Source: Herbiconiux sp. SALV-R1 (GTDB taxonomy: Bacteria > Actinomycetota > Actinomycetes > Actinomycetales > Microbacteriaceae). Taken from it: a stretch of 64,000 bases of DNA. Shown in pieces: positions 15,803 to 23,265 of the stretch (within the stretch, counting starts at the first letter, position 1; every line of letters begins with the position of its first letter). Location: the NCBI RefSeq assembly GCF_013113715.1, contig NZ_CP053344.1, positions 3,224,001-3,288,000 of the forward strand, in the 5' to 3' direction. Under the pieces are notes generated by a model, which made no database searches, was not told the DNA's origin, and saw only the letters and a program-made list of their open reading frames with translations. The position numbers and the translations under genes were made by a program.

Positions 15803-16303
15803 ATGCTCTCCTTCAGCGATGCCGCCATCCGCGCATCCTTCATCAACGCCTCGCAGCGTGAGCGCCGCGACCTCTCGCTTCCCGTCGGCTTCGACGACCT
15901 CGACTGGAGCTCGCTCGACTACCTCGGCTGGCGCGACCGCAAGTTCCCGCAGCTCGGCTACGTCGTCGCCGAGGTCGACGGCGAGCCGGTCTCGGTGCTG
16001 CTCAGGCAGGCCGAGGGCCGCATCCGCTCGCGCCCGCAGTGCGCCTGGTGCGAAGACGTGCACCTGCCCAACGACGTCGTGCTGTTCAGCGCGAAGCGCG
16101 CGGGCAAGGCGGGCCGCAACGGCGACACGGTGGCCGCGCTCGTCTGCGCCGAGTTCCAGTGCTCGGCGAACGTGCGCAAGCGTCCGCCCGTGGCCTACGC
16201 GGGCTTCGACGTGGAGGCCGCGCGCCAGCAGCGCATCGACGCCCTGCGCGCGAACGTCGACGCCTTCGTGCGGCGGCTCGCCGCGGGCGGCGAAGGGGCG
16301 TAG
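15803..16303 (+). CDS. FBP-domain treble-clef zinc-finger protein (EF-G-binding type)
   Basis: This 166-residue protein has a helical N-terminal half and a C-terminal zinc finger with C80, C83, C115 and C120 (CAWC and CAEFQC). The pattern matches the FBP domain (PF16571), related to the C-terminal domain of FusB-type proteins that bind elongation factor G and release it from fusidic-acid-stalled ribosomes. A role in ribosome rescue or antibiotic tolerance is inferred. ATG 15803 fits the usual family N-terminus but has no strong ribosome-binding site. A leader of about 160 bases with two hairpins precedes it. An IS481 element begins 41 bases after the stop. Confidence 0.8.
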   Translation: MLSFSDAAIRASFINASQRERRDLSLPVGFDDLDWSSLDYLGWRDRKFPQLGYVVAEVDGEPVSVLLRQAEGRIRSRPQCAWCEDVHLPNDVVLFSAKRAGKAGRNGDTVAALVCAEFQCSANVRKRPPVAYAGFDVEAARQQRIDALRANVDAFVRRLAAGGEGA

Positions 16304-16338
16304 CGCCCGCGGGGTCGGCGCCCGGGGCCGCCGCGCGC

Positions 16339-16344
16339 CCTAGC
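16339..16344. repeat. Left target-site duplication CCTAGC of the IS481 element
   Basis: CCTAGC directly abuts the left inverted repeat and fits NCTAGN, the target reported for IS481. The matching right flank (17405-17410) reads CCTGGC, one transition different. Confidence 0.6.
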
Positions 16345-17311
16345 TGTACTGACCTCGATCGTTGTTGATGCGGTCGATGGGTGTTGTGCCTCCGATGCCG
16401 AGGTGGGCTCGTTCTAGGTTGTAGTAGTCGAGCCAGGCCGGCAAGGCTGCTGCTCGTTCGGCATTGGACGTGAAGGGTCGAGCGTAGGCCCATTCGGTGG
16501 CGAGGGTGCGGTTGAGGCGTTCGACTTTCCCGTTGGTCCAGGGGCAGTGGGGGCGGATGAACTTCTGAGTGATCCCGTGCTCGAGGGCTGTGTTCCGGAA
16601 AGCGCTCGAGTGACGGTAGGCGAACGCGTTGTCGGTGATGATGCGCTCGATCCTCACACCGACGGAGGCATAGAACGCGGTCGTGCGTTCGAGGAAACCG
16701 GCGGCGGTGTCGCCCTTCTCGTCGGCGGGGATCTCCGCGTAGGCGACCCGGGAGTGGTCATCGATCGCGGTGTGGACGTAGTCGTAACCGATCCCACGAC
16801 CGCGGACCATCTCACTTCGTCCGTGAGCGCGCCACCCGCCGCCGTCGGGGATGCGGCCGAGTTTTTTCACGTCGATGTGGACCAACGAACCCGGGTAAGG
16901 ATGCTCGTAGCGGTTCGCCGTGCGCCGCGTGGCCCGGATCACTGTCCCCGTGACCGGGTCTGTGTCACGCAGCAGCGGCGTGTGATGACGGGTGAGGATC
17001 CGACCGACCGTCGACGCCGGCATCCCCAACCTCGCGCCGATGAACACCGGCCCGCGACGCGTCAAAGCGCGCAGGATCCGCACCCGCGTCTCCGCGCATG
17101 CACCTGTCCGCCGCGGATGAGACCGGGCAACACTGGACCGGTCCTGCAACCCGAGAATCCCGCACTCTCGAAACCGGCGCCACCACCGCCACGCCGTGGT
17201 CCGCGACACCCCCATCTCGGACGCAACATGAGCAACAGCACGACCCGACTGGATCCGCTGAATCAAGATCAACCGGCCGGCGGGAGTCAACCGGGCATTA
17301 GCGTGGGACAC
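16340..17311 (-). CDS. IS481-family transposase
   Basis: This 323-residue transposase is intact. An N-terminal helix-turn-helix (residues ~13-50, VSRTTAWRWWRRF) is followed by the DDE catalytic core with D147 (HIDVKKLG), D227 (ITDNAF) and E264 (GKVERLNRT), giving the D-36-E spacing of the family. The GTG start follows GGAGG by 6 bases. The final serine codon and TAG stop run past the inverted repeat into the CTAG of the target duplication, so the host target supplies the stop codon. Confidence 0.93.
   Translation of the reverse strand: MSHANARLTPAGRLILIQRIQSGRAVAHVASEMGVSRTTAWRWWRRFRECGILGLQDRSSVARSHPRRTGACAETRVRILRALTRRGPVFIGARLGMPASTVGRILTRHHTPLLRDTDPVTGTVIRATRRTANRYEHPYPGSLVHIDVKKLGRIPDGGGWRAHGRSEMVRGRGIGYDYVHTAIDDHSRVAYAEIPADEKGDTAAGFLERTTAFYASVGVRIERIITDNAFAYRHSSAFRNTALEHGITQKFIRPHCPWTNGKVERLNRTLATEWAYARPFTSNAERAAALPAWLDYYNLERAHLGIGGTTPIDRINNDRGQYS
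16345..16368 (+). repeat. Left terminal inverted repeat of the IS481 element
   Basis: It starts TGTACTGACC and matches the inverse of 17381-17404 at 22 of 24 positions. Confidence 0.88.
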
Positions 17312-17380
17312 GAGAGACCTCCGTGTGATCGAGCTGCAGAACTAGACAGCTCCAACTCGACACCGGAGGTCTCTCCTACG

Positions 17381-17404
17381 TCAACAACGATCCCGGTCAG
17401 TACA
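17381..17404 (-). repeat. Right terminal inverted repeat of the IS481 element
   Basis: It ends GGTCAGTACA and pairs with the left repeat at 22 of 24 positions. The transposase start lies 70 bases inside it. Confidence 0.88.
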
Positions 17405-17430
17405 CCTGGCGCGTCGCGCGGCGGCTCTGG

Positions 17431-17436
17431 CACCCT
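17431..17436 (+). promoter_or_regulatory. Candidate -10 box (CACCCT) for the bicupin gene, next to the IS end
   Basis: CACCCT lies 6 bases before ATG 17443, at the spacing of other leaderless starts here, although its first base departs from TANNNT. The IS ends 26 bases upstream, just outside the expected -35 position. Confidence 0.35.
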
Positions 17437-17442
17437 GACTGC

Positions 17443-18492
17443 ATGACGAACGACACCCCCTCGCGCCACGTGCGCTCGCTGCTCGACGCCCCCGCCCAGC
17501 ACCGCAGTGAGCTCGGCAGCATCACCCGGCTCACCGCCGACGACTTCCCCCTGCTGCGGGGCCTGTCGATCAAGCGGCTGGTGCTCGCGCCGGGCAGCAT
17601 CCGTGAACCGCACTGGCACGCGAACGCCGACGAGATCGGGTACTGCCTCGCGGGAGACGTCCTCGTCTCCATCCTCGACAACGCCGACGTGTTCTCGTCG
17701 TTCACCATCTCGGCCGGGCAGATGTTCACCATCGGCTCGGGCTCGCTGCACCACATAGAGAACATCGGCGACGGGGAGGCCGAGATCGTCGTGGCGTTCT
17801 CGCACGAGAGGCCAGAAGACTTCTCGCTGCACGCCGCCTTCGGCACCATGACGGATGCGGTGCTCGGCAACACCTACGACCTCGAATCGTCGGCGTTCGC
17901 CCCGCTCACACGCGACACCGGCTCGGCCGACATCGTGGCGCGCTCGGGGCCCGCGGTCGTTCCCGACACCGCCGGGTTCGGCAACCCGCACAAGTTCGAC
18001 GTGGAAGGCCAGAACCCGCCGCTCAGCTACCCCTTCGCCCACGTGAAGCTCGCCCGCAGCCAGTTCTGGCCGGCACTCGAGAACCTCTCGATGTACTCCC
18101 TCACCATCGAGGAGGAGGGGATGCGCGAACCGCACTGGCACCCCCGCACCGCCGAGATGGGCTACGTGCACAAGGGACGGGCGCGCATGTCGGTGCTCGA
18201 CCCCGACGGCACGGTCGACACCTACCTGCTCGGGCCGGGAGACGTGTACTTCATCCCGAAGGCCTACCCGCACCGGATCGAGGTGGTGGGCGACGACGAG
18301 ATCCACTTCCTCATCTTCTTCGACCAGCCCACGCCCGGCGACATCGGCTACCGCGCCTCGGTCTCGGCCTTCTCCCGCCCCGTGCTCGCCGCCACCTTCG
18401 GCGTCACCGTCGACGAGCTCCCCGAGTTCCCCTTCACCCCGATCGACCCCCTCCTCGTCGCCCGCCGCAACCCCGTCGACCCGGTGGGGTGA
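17443..18492 (+). CDS. Two-domain cupin protein, oxalate decarboxylase-like
   Basis: This 349-residue protein contains two cupin barrels, each with a metal-binding motif: REPHWHANADEIGY near residue 50 and REPHWHPRTAEMGY near residue 227. Bicupins of this shape include Mn-dependent oxalate decarboxylases. The exact activity is not certain. ATG 17443 has no ribosome-binding site but a CACCCT box 6 bases upstream. The gene ends exactly where the opposing sterol-carrier gene ends, with the two stop codons touching (18490-18495). Confidence 0.78.
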   Translation: MTNDTPSRHVRSLLDAPAQHRSELGSITRLTADDFPLLRGLSIKRLVLAPGSIREPHWHANADEIGYCLAGDVLVSILDNADVFSSFTISAGQMFTIGSGSLHHIENIGDGEAEIVVAFSHERPEDFSLHAAFGTMTDAVLGNTYDLESSAFAPLTRDTGSADIVARSGPAVVPDTAGFGNPHKFDVEGQNPPLSYPFAHVKLARSQFWPALENLSMYSLTIEEEGMREPHWHPRTAEMGYVHKGRARMSVLDPDGTVDTYLLGPGDVYFIPKAYPHRIEVVGDDEIHFLIFFDQPTPGDIGYRASVSAFSRPVLAATFGVTVDELPEFPFTPIDPLLVARRNPVDPVG

Positions 18493-18861
18493 CTAGGGAA
18501 GCCGGACGATCGGGAGGTGGGCCGAGAGGTCGGCGCGCTGGCCGGAGGCCTGCACCCGAGCGGATGCGCGGCCCTCCGCCCACGAGAGAGTGCCGGTGGC
18601 GAGGGCGAGCCAGGTCTGCGCATCCGTCTCCACCACGTTGGGCGGGGTGCCCCGGGTGTGGCCGGGGCCCTCGATGCACTGCACGGCGCCGAAGGGCGGC
18701 ACGCGCACCTCGACGGAGTTGCCGGGGGCGGCGTCGGCGAGGCACTGCAGGAGGAAGCGCACCGCTGTGGCCCGGAGGTCGCGGCTCGCGCCGTCGAAGT
18801 CGTTCGCCGCGCTGGTGACAGCGGCGGTGCCCACTGCTGCGTCGATCCTCGCCTTGCCCAT
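18493..18861 (-). CDS. Sterol-carrier-family (SCP2-like) protein
   Basis: This 122-residue protein contains VEVRVPPFGAVQCIEG and a C-terminal ALATGTLSWAEG segment, as in the short actinobacterial SCP2-like proteins commonly encoded beside purD. The function is unknown. A lipid- or hydrophobic-ligand-binding role is inferred from the fold. ATG 18861 follows a run of G. It is divergent from purD with 107 bases between. Confidence 0.7.
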   Translation of the reverse strand: MGKARIDAAVGTAAVTSAANDFDGASRDLRATAVRFLLQCLADAAPGNSVEVRVPPFGAVQCIEGPGHTRGTPPNVVETDAQTWLALATGTLSWAEGRASARVQASGQRADLSAHLPIVRLP

Positions 18862-18955
18862 TCCCCCCACGCTACCCGCCACTTCTCCACATCGCTCCTC
18901 ACCGACGAGCTCTCCACAGATCCAGCCCGGTCGAGGCCGCCGTGCCACCGCTCGG

Positions 18956-18961
18956 TAGGCT
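18956..18961 (+). promoter_or_regulatory. Leaderless promoter -10 (TAGGCT) for purD
   Basis: TAGGCT is followed by GGGCAGC and then the GTG start at 18969. The same seven-base spacer separates the -10 box and ATG of the VOC gene at 23242. Confidence 0.55.
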
Positions 18962-18968
18962 GGGCAGC

Positions 18969-20246
18969 GTGAAAATCCTGGTTCTCGGTTCCGGCGCTCG
19001 TGAGCACGCCATCATCACCGCCCTGCTCAGGGAGGGCGACGCGCACGAGATCGTCGCCGCGCCCGGCAACGCCGGCATCGCGGCCGACGTGCCCGTCGTC
19101 GAGCTCGACGCGAACGACCCTCAGGCGGTCACGAACTACGCACTCGCCGAAGACGTGCAGTTCGTGGTGATCGGGCCCGAGGCGCCCCTCGTGGCCGGCG
19201 TCGCCGACGCCCTGCGCACGCGGGGCATCCCGGTGTTCGGCCCGGGCAAGGAGGCCGCGGCGCTCGAGGGCAGCAAGGCGTTCGCGAAGCGCATCATGGA
19301 GGCGGCGGGCGTTCCCACCGGCCGCGCCACGAACGCCGGCACCCTCGCCGAGGCCGAGGCGGCCCTCGCGGAGTTCGGTGCGCCCTACGTGGTGAAGGCC
19401 GACGGTCTCGCCGCCGGCAAGGGCGTGCTGGTGACGAGCGATCTCGCCGAAGCCACCGAGCACGCTCGCCACTGGCTGCAGCACGGCGACGTGCTCATCG
19501 AGGAGTTCCTCGACGGCGAGGAGGTCTCCCTGTTCCTGCTCTCCGACGGCCATTCCGTGGCGCCGCTGTCACCCGCGCAAGACTACAAGCGCCTGCTTGA
19601 TGGCGACGCGGGCCCCAACACCGGCGGCATGGGTGCCTACTCGCCACTGCCCTGGCTCGACGAGAGCTTCGGCAGCGAGAAGGCCTTCGTCGACGAGGTG
19701 ATCGACACGATCGCGCTGCCCACCGTGCGGCAGCTCGCCGCCGAGAACACGCCGTTCATCGGGCTGCTCTACTGCGGCCTCATCCTCACGTCGAAGGGCA
19801 TCCGAGTCATCGAGTTCAACGCCCGGTTCGGCGACCCCGAGACGCAGGTGGTGCTGCCGCGCCTCGAGACCCCGCTCAGCGGGCTGCTCTTCGCCGCGGC
19901 CACGGGCACGCTGGGTGCGGTGGCGCGACCGGAGTTCTCCGACGACGCCGCGGTCACCGTGGTGCTCGCGAGCGAGAACTACCCGGGGTCGCCGGTGACC
20001 GGCCGGGTCGTGTCGGGTCTCGAGTCGGCATCGGGCATCGAGGGCGTGAGCGTGATGCACGCGGCCACCGATCGCGACGGAGACGTCATCAGGGCCACCG
20101 GCGGTCGGGTGCTGAACGTCGTGGCGACCGCCCCGACATTCGATCTCGCGCGCGACAGGGTGTACGGGGCGCTCGCCGGCATCCGGCTCGACGGGTCACA
20201 GCATCGCAGCGACATCGCGGCCAAGGTCGCCGGAGGTGAGTCATGA
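18969..20246 (+). CDS. purD: Phosphoribosylamine--glycine ligase (GARS)
   Basis: This 425-residue protein catalyses the second step of purine synthesis, forming glycinamide ribonucleotide from phosphoribosylamine, glycine and ATP. It begins MKILVLGSGAREHAI, contains the ATP-grasp signatures VVKADGLAAGKGVLV and GPNTGGMGAYSP, and ends with the expected C-terminal domain. The GTG start is 7 bases after TAGGCT, so the transcript is probably leaderless. Its stop overlaps the purC start (ATGA). Confidence 0.97.
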   Translation: MKILVLGSGAREHAIITALLREGDAHEIVAAPGNAGIAADVPVVELDANDPQAVTNYALAEDVQFVVIGPEAPLVAGVADALRTRGIPVFGPGKEAAALEGSKAFAKRIMEAAGVPTGRATNAGTLAEAEAALAEFGAPYVVKADGLAAGKGVLVTSDLAEATEHARHWLQHGDVLIEEFLDGEEVSLFLLSDGHSVAPLSPAQDYKRLLDGDAGPNTGGMGAYSPLPWLDESFGSEKAFVDEVIDTIALPTVRQLAAENTPFIGLLYCGLILTSKGIRVIEFNARFGDPETQVVLPRLETPLSGLLFAAATGTLGAVARPEFSDDAAVTVVLASENYPGSPVTGRVVSGLESASGIEGVSVMHAATDRDGDVIRATGGRVLNVVATAPTFDLARDRVYGALAGIRLDGSQHRSDIAAKVAGGES

Positions 20247-21151
20247 GCGGGGCCGACTCCGGGCTCCCCGGTGGCGGGGTGCAGCTCGACGGCTGGCGAC
20301 ATGTCTACAGCGGCAAGGTGCGCGATCTCTACGAGCCCGCCGCAGCGCCGGGAGACGGCCTCACGTCGAAGGGGCTGCTCGTCGTCGCCAGCGATCGGGT
20401 GAGCGCGTTCGATCACGTGCTCGAGCCGGGCATCCCGGGCAAGGGCGAGCTGCTCACGCGACTGTCGCGCTGGTGGTTCGACCGTCTCGGGGTGGCGAAC
20501 CACCTCGTGGCCGACACCTCGGCTTACCCGCCGGTGCCCGACGAGGTCACCGGGCGCGCCATGCTCGTGAAGTCGCTGGAGATGTTCCCCATCGAGTGCG
20601 TGGTACGGGGCTACCTCTCGGGCAGCGGCTGGAAGGAGTACCAGGCCACCCAGAGCGTCTGCGGTGTCGAGCTTCCCGCCGGTCTCCGTGACGGCGATCG
20701 CCTTCCCGCACCGATCTACACTCCCGCCTACAAGGCGCCCTACGGTGAGCACGACGAGAACATCAGCTTCGAGAAAACCGTCGAGCTCGTGGGCACCGAC
20801 GACGCTGAGGCGCTGCGCGCGCTCTCGCTCGACATCTACCGCACCGCCTCGCAGATCGCCGAGGCCCGCGGTGTCATCCTCGCCGACACCAAGTTCGAGT
20901 TCGGGCGCGACCCCGAGACCGGCGAGATCACTCTCGCCGACGAGGTGCTCACGAGCGACTCGAGCCGCTACTGGGATGCCGCCGCCTACGACTCCGGCGA
21001 GCGCACCGCGAGCTTCGACAAGCAGATCGTGCGCAACTGGCTCGCCGCGAACTGGAACCAGCAGGGCATTCCGCCCGAGCTGCCCCCCGCGATCGTCGAG
21101 CAGACACGTGCCCGCTATCGCGAACTCCTCGAGCGTCTCACCGGAGAGTGA
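20243..21151 (+). CDS. purC: Phosphoribosylaminoimidazole-succinocarboxamide synthase
   Basis: This 302-residue protein catalyses the ATP-dependent joining of aspartate to CAIR. Typical motifs are present: YSGKVRDLYE, SDRVSAFD, VVRGYLSGSGWKEY, and LADTKFEFG. It overlaps purD by 4 bases and forms a two-gene operon with it. Confidence 0.97.
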   Translation: MSGADSGLPGGGVQLDGWRHVYSGKVRDLYEPAAAPGDGLTSKGLLVVASDRVSAFDHVLEPGIPGKGELLTRLSRWWFDRLGVANHLVADTSAYPPVPDEVTGRAMLVKSLEMFPIECVVRGYLSGSGWKEYQATQSVCGVELPAGLRDGDRLPAPIYTPAYKAPYGEHDENISFEKTVELVGTDDAEALRALSLDIYRTASQIAEARGVILADTKFEFGRDPETGEITLADEVLTSDSSRYWDAAAYDSGERTASFDKQIVRNWLAANWNQQGIPPELPPAIVEQTRARYRELLERLTGE

Positions 21152-21186
21152 CGCCGGCCCGCTCCCCCGGCGTCGGGGGTGCGGCG

Positions 21187-21192
21187 TAGGGT
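21187..21192 (+). promoter_or_regulatory. Leaderless promoter -10 (TAGGGT)
   Basis: TAGGGT lies 6 bases before ATG 21199, suggesting the hydrolase gene has its own leaderless promoter after purC. Confidence 0.5.
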
Positions 21193-21198
21193 CGTGGC

Positions 21199-21909
21199 AT
21201 GAACGTCACCGTGGTCTTCGTCGCAGGGTTCTGGTTGCAGGGGTCGTCGTGGGACGAGACGGTCGCACCGCTCCGCGACGCGGGCTACACGGTGCTCACC
21301 CCGACGCTGTCGGGGCTGCACTCGGTCGAAGAAGACCGCAGCGACGTGTCGCTCGCCACGCATGTCGCCGAGGTGCGTGAGCTGGTCGAGTCGATCGACC
21401 CGGCCGAGCAGGTCGTGCTGGTCGGGCATTCCGGGGGTGGGTCGATCATCCACGCCGTCGTCGACGCCCTGCCGGGGCGCATCGCCCGGGCCATCTACGT
21501 CGACAGCTGGCCGACCGCCGACGGCATCGCCATCAACGCCGAACTCCCGGCCGACGGCGACAGTGTTCCCCTGCCCGACTGGGACGCCTTCGGCGAGGTC
21601 GACCTTCGCGATCTCGACGACGAGCTCCGCGAGCGATTCCGCCAGATCACCGTACCCCAGCCCGTGCGGGTCGCCCGCGACGAGCAGCGGCTCAGCGACC
21701 CCGCTCGCCACGACGTGCCGATCACCCTCATCGCCACCACCTTCACCCGCGACGACCTCGACGGCTACATCGCCTCAGGCCACCCCATGTTCGCCGAGTT
21801 CCCACCCGCGACGTCGGTGACCGTCATCGAACTCCCCACCGGCCACTGGCCCCAGTTCACCAAGCCGCACGACCTCTCCGAAGCCCTCCTCTCCGCCCTC
21901 CCCCGCTGA
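21199..21909 (+). CDS. Alpha/beta-hydrolase
   Basis: This 236-residue protein has the nucleophile motif VGHSGGGS near residue 77, an oxyanion-hole region (VFVAGFWLQGSSW) and a C-terminal histidine in PTGHWPQF. It lacks a signal peptide. The substrate is unknown. It is probably transcribed separately from purDC because a TAGGGT box lies 6 bases before its ATG. Its 3' end opens into a long repeat-rich gap. Confidence 0.82.
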   Translation: MNVTVVFVAGFWLQGSSWDETVAPLRDAGYTVLTPTLSGLHSVEEDRSDVSLATHVAEVRELVESIDPAEQVVLVGHSGGGSIIHAVVDALPGRIARAIYVDSWPTADGIAINAELPADGDSVPLPDWDAFGEVDLRDLDDELRERFRQITVPQPVRVARDEQRLSDPARHDVPITLIATTFTRDDLDGYIASGHPMFAEFPPATSVTVIELPTGHWPQFTKPHDLSEALLSALPR

Positions 21910-21989
21910 GCCGAGCCCCGGGCAACCCGCCCCCACGCCTCTCGTCAGGCCCGTCAACCGGGCAACGGCAGCGCGCACCTGCTCCGAGC

Positions 21990-22130
21990 AAGTGAGCCGT
22001 CGCACTCACGCACACATCACGCTCGCGCGCACGCATGCACGCACGTCACGCAGGCACGCACGCACGTCACGCACCCACGTCGCGCTCGGACGCGCGTTAC
22101 GCACGCACGTCGCGCTCGGACGCACGAGTG
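21990..22130. repeat. Low-complexity CACGCACG-type repeats
   Basis: The stretch consists of CACGCACG and CACGTCACGCA variants. One 17-base unit, ACGTCGCGCTCGGACGC, occurs at 22077-22093 and again at 22107-22123, a 30-base period. No gene is visible. Confidence 0.6.
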
Positions 22131-22215
22131 CGGTGAACTCGCACCGCCTCTGCTAAGTGCGGCGCCAGTCTCCAGCAGCCCGCCCCGCCCGCTCGGGCAG
22201 CCGCCCAAACGCACC

Positions 22216-22278
22216 AACGGTATGAGAATCTCGTCACCGAGCCTGAGTTGAGCTCGACGGCGCGATCCTCATACCGTT
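22216..22278. repeat. Palindromic intergenic element with 15-bp arms
   Basis: AACGGTATGAGAATC (22216-22230) pairs with GATCCTCATACCGTT (22264-22278), with one mismatch and a 33-base interior. It lies between two convergent genes. A third, separate inverted copy of the left arm (14 of 15 bases) lies at 22470-22484. Confidence 0.65.
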
Positions 22279-22329
22279 TGGACGCTGCCTCATACCGTTT
22301 GGACGCTGCCGGACCCGTTTGTACGCTGC
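22268..22329 (+). repeat. 21-bp tandem repeats of the palindrome arm
   Basis: A 21-base unit beginning CTCATACCGTTTGGACGC occurs at 22268-22288 and identically at 22289-22309. A degenerate 20-base third copy follows to 22329. The first unit includes the right arm of the palindrome at 22216-22278. Confidence 0.65.
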
Positions 22330-22484
22330 CGGGCACGACGGCCTACACCGCTAGCCCAGCTGCGCCCCCACCGCCCGTGGCAAGTACGAGCCGCCCGCTC
22401 CGGACGGGCTGCGGGCCGCCGCGCTGCCGCCACCCACCGAGTTGCGCGAGAGCGACCTGCACACGCACGAACCGTATGAGAATC

Positions 22485-22798
22485 GGACGGCACCGGGCGC
22501 ACCGGGCGCGACGGCCCCCGCTTCGCGGGCCGCGCCAGGGGAACTGGCCGCGAAGGCGCGGCGCGGGGGCCATGCTGCCAAGGTGGTGCGCGACGCAGCG
22601 TCCTAGTTCAGCTCGCGGCGCCCGCGATGCCGCTGTGGCGCGATGCAGCGCGCGAGCTCAGCTCGTGGCGCCTGCGGCGCCCGCAATGCGGCGCTGCGCG
22701 GCGGCGCGGCGAGGCGGCGCTGCGCGGCGGCGCGGCGAGGCGGCGCGGCGAGGCGCGGCGCCCGCGCCGCGGCGTCCGTGGCGGCGTGGCCCGCGCGC
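22485..22798. other. GC-rich repetitive gap without a convincing gene
   Basis: A degenerate 50-base duplication (AGCTCGCGGCGCC type) is followed by a 26-base tandem repeat starting at 22691 and 22717, made of GGCG/GCGC blocks. Open frames here have composition typical of repeats, no ribosome-binding site and no recognisable domain, so I call no gene. Confidence 0.5.
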
Positions 22799-23242
22799 TC
22801 AGTCGGCAGCGGCGTCGGCGGGGGCGGCGAGGGCGTGGAGTTGGCCGATGCGGATGGCGTTGCCGAAGGGGTCACGGATGCCGAAGTCGATGCCGTAGGG
22901 GCGCTCGGTGGGCTCGTCGGTGATGTCGACGCCCTTGGCCTTGAGGTCGGCATAGGCGGCGTGGGCGTCGTCGGTGGCGATGCACAGCCACCCGCCCATC
23001 GCGCCCTTCGACACGAGTTCGCGCACCTGTTCGGCGGTGGCGGGGTCCATGGCGGGAGGGCCGGGCTTCTCCAGCAGGATCTGCGGGTGCGGGTGCCCGG
23101 GCACGTTGACCGTGAGCCAGCGCATGAAACCGAGGTCTTGGTCGACGCTCACTTCGAGGCCGAGTGTGCCGACGTAGAAGTCGAGCGCCTCATCCTGGTC
23201 GAACACGAAAATCTGGGACTGGGTGATCTTGTCGAGGTTCAT
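22799..23242 (-). CDS. VOC-family (glyoxalase/bleomycin-resistance-like) protein
   Basis: This 147-residue protein is a single VOC unit: QSQIFVFDQDEALDFYVGTLGLE at the N-terminus and the closing IRDPFGNAIRIGQ. These metal-binding folds include lyases, dioxygenases and drug-binding proteins. The ligand is unknown. ATG 23242 is preferred to one at 23251 because TAGCAT lies 7 bases upstream, giving the leaderless spacing seen elsewhere. The AraC regulator gene immediately upstream on the same strand may control it. Confidence 0.82.
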   Translation of the reverse strand: MNLDKITQSQIFVFDQDEALDFYVGTLGLEVSVDQDLGFMRWLTVNVPGHPHPQILLEKPGPPAMDPATAEQVRELVSKGAMGGWLCIATDDAHAAYADLKAKGVDITDEPTERPYGIDFGIRDPFGNAIRIGQLHALAAPADAAAD

Positions 23243-23249
23243 GCTGCCC

Positions 23250-23255
23250 ATGCTA
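23250..23255 (-). promoter_or_regulatory. Leaderless promoter -10 (TAGCAT) for the VOC gene
   Basis: Read on the minus strand, TAGCAT is followed by GGGCAGC and ATG 23242. The spacer is identical to that of purD. Confidence 0.5.
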
Positions 23256-23265
23256 GGAGCGTGCC

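Larger units (their letters stand above)
16345..17404. mobile_element. Complete IS481-family insertion sequence, 1060 bp
   Basis: The element is bounded by 24-base inverted repeats at 16345-16368 and 17381-17404 (TGTACTGACC..GATCGTTGTTGA, differing at two adjacent positions) and encodes one intact transposase. It lies between the FBP gene and the bicupin gene, 38 bases before the bicupin start. The near-identical flanks CCTAGC and CCTGGC indicate transposition into a CTAG site, with one later substitution. Confidence 0.9.

Noticed and set aside
22248-22898. Plus-strand open frame through the repeat-rich gap
   Set aside because: No ribosome-binding site, repeat-driven composition (Arg, Ala, Pro), and it runs antisense into the VOC gene.
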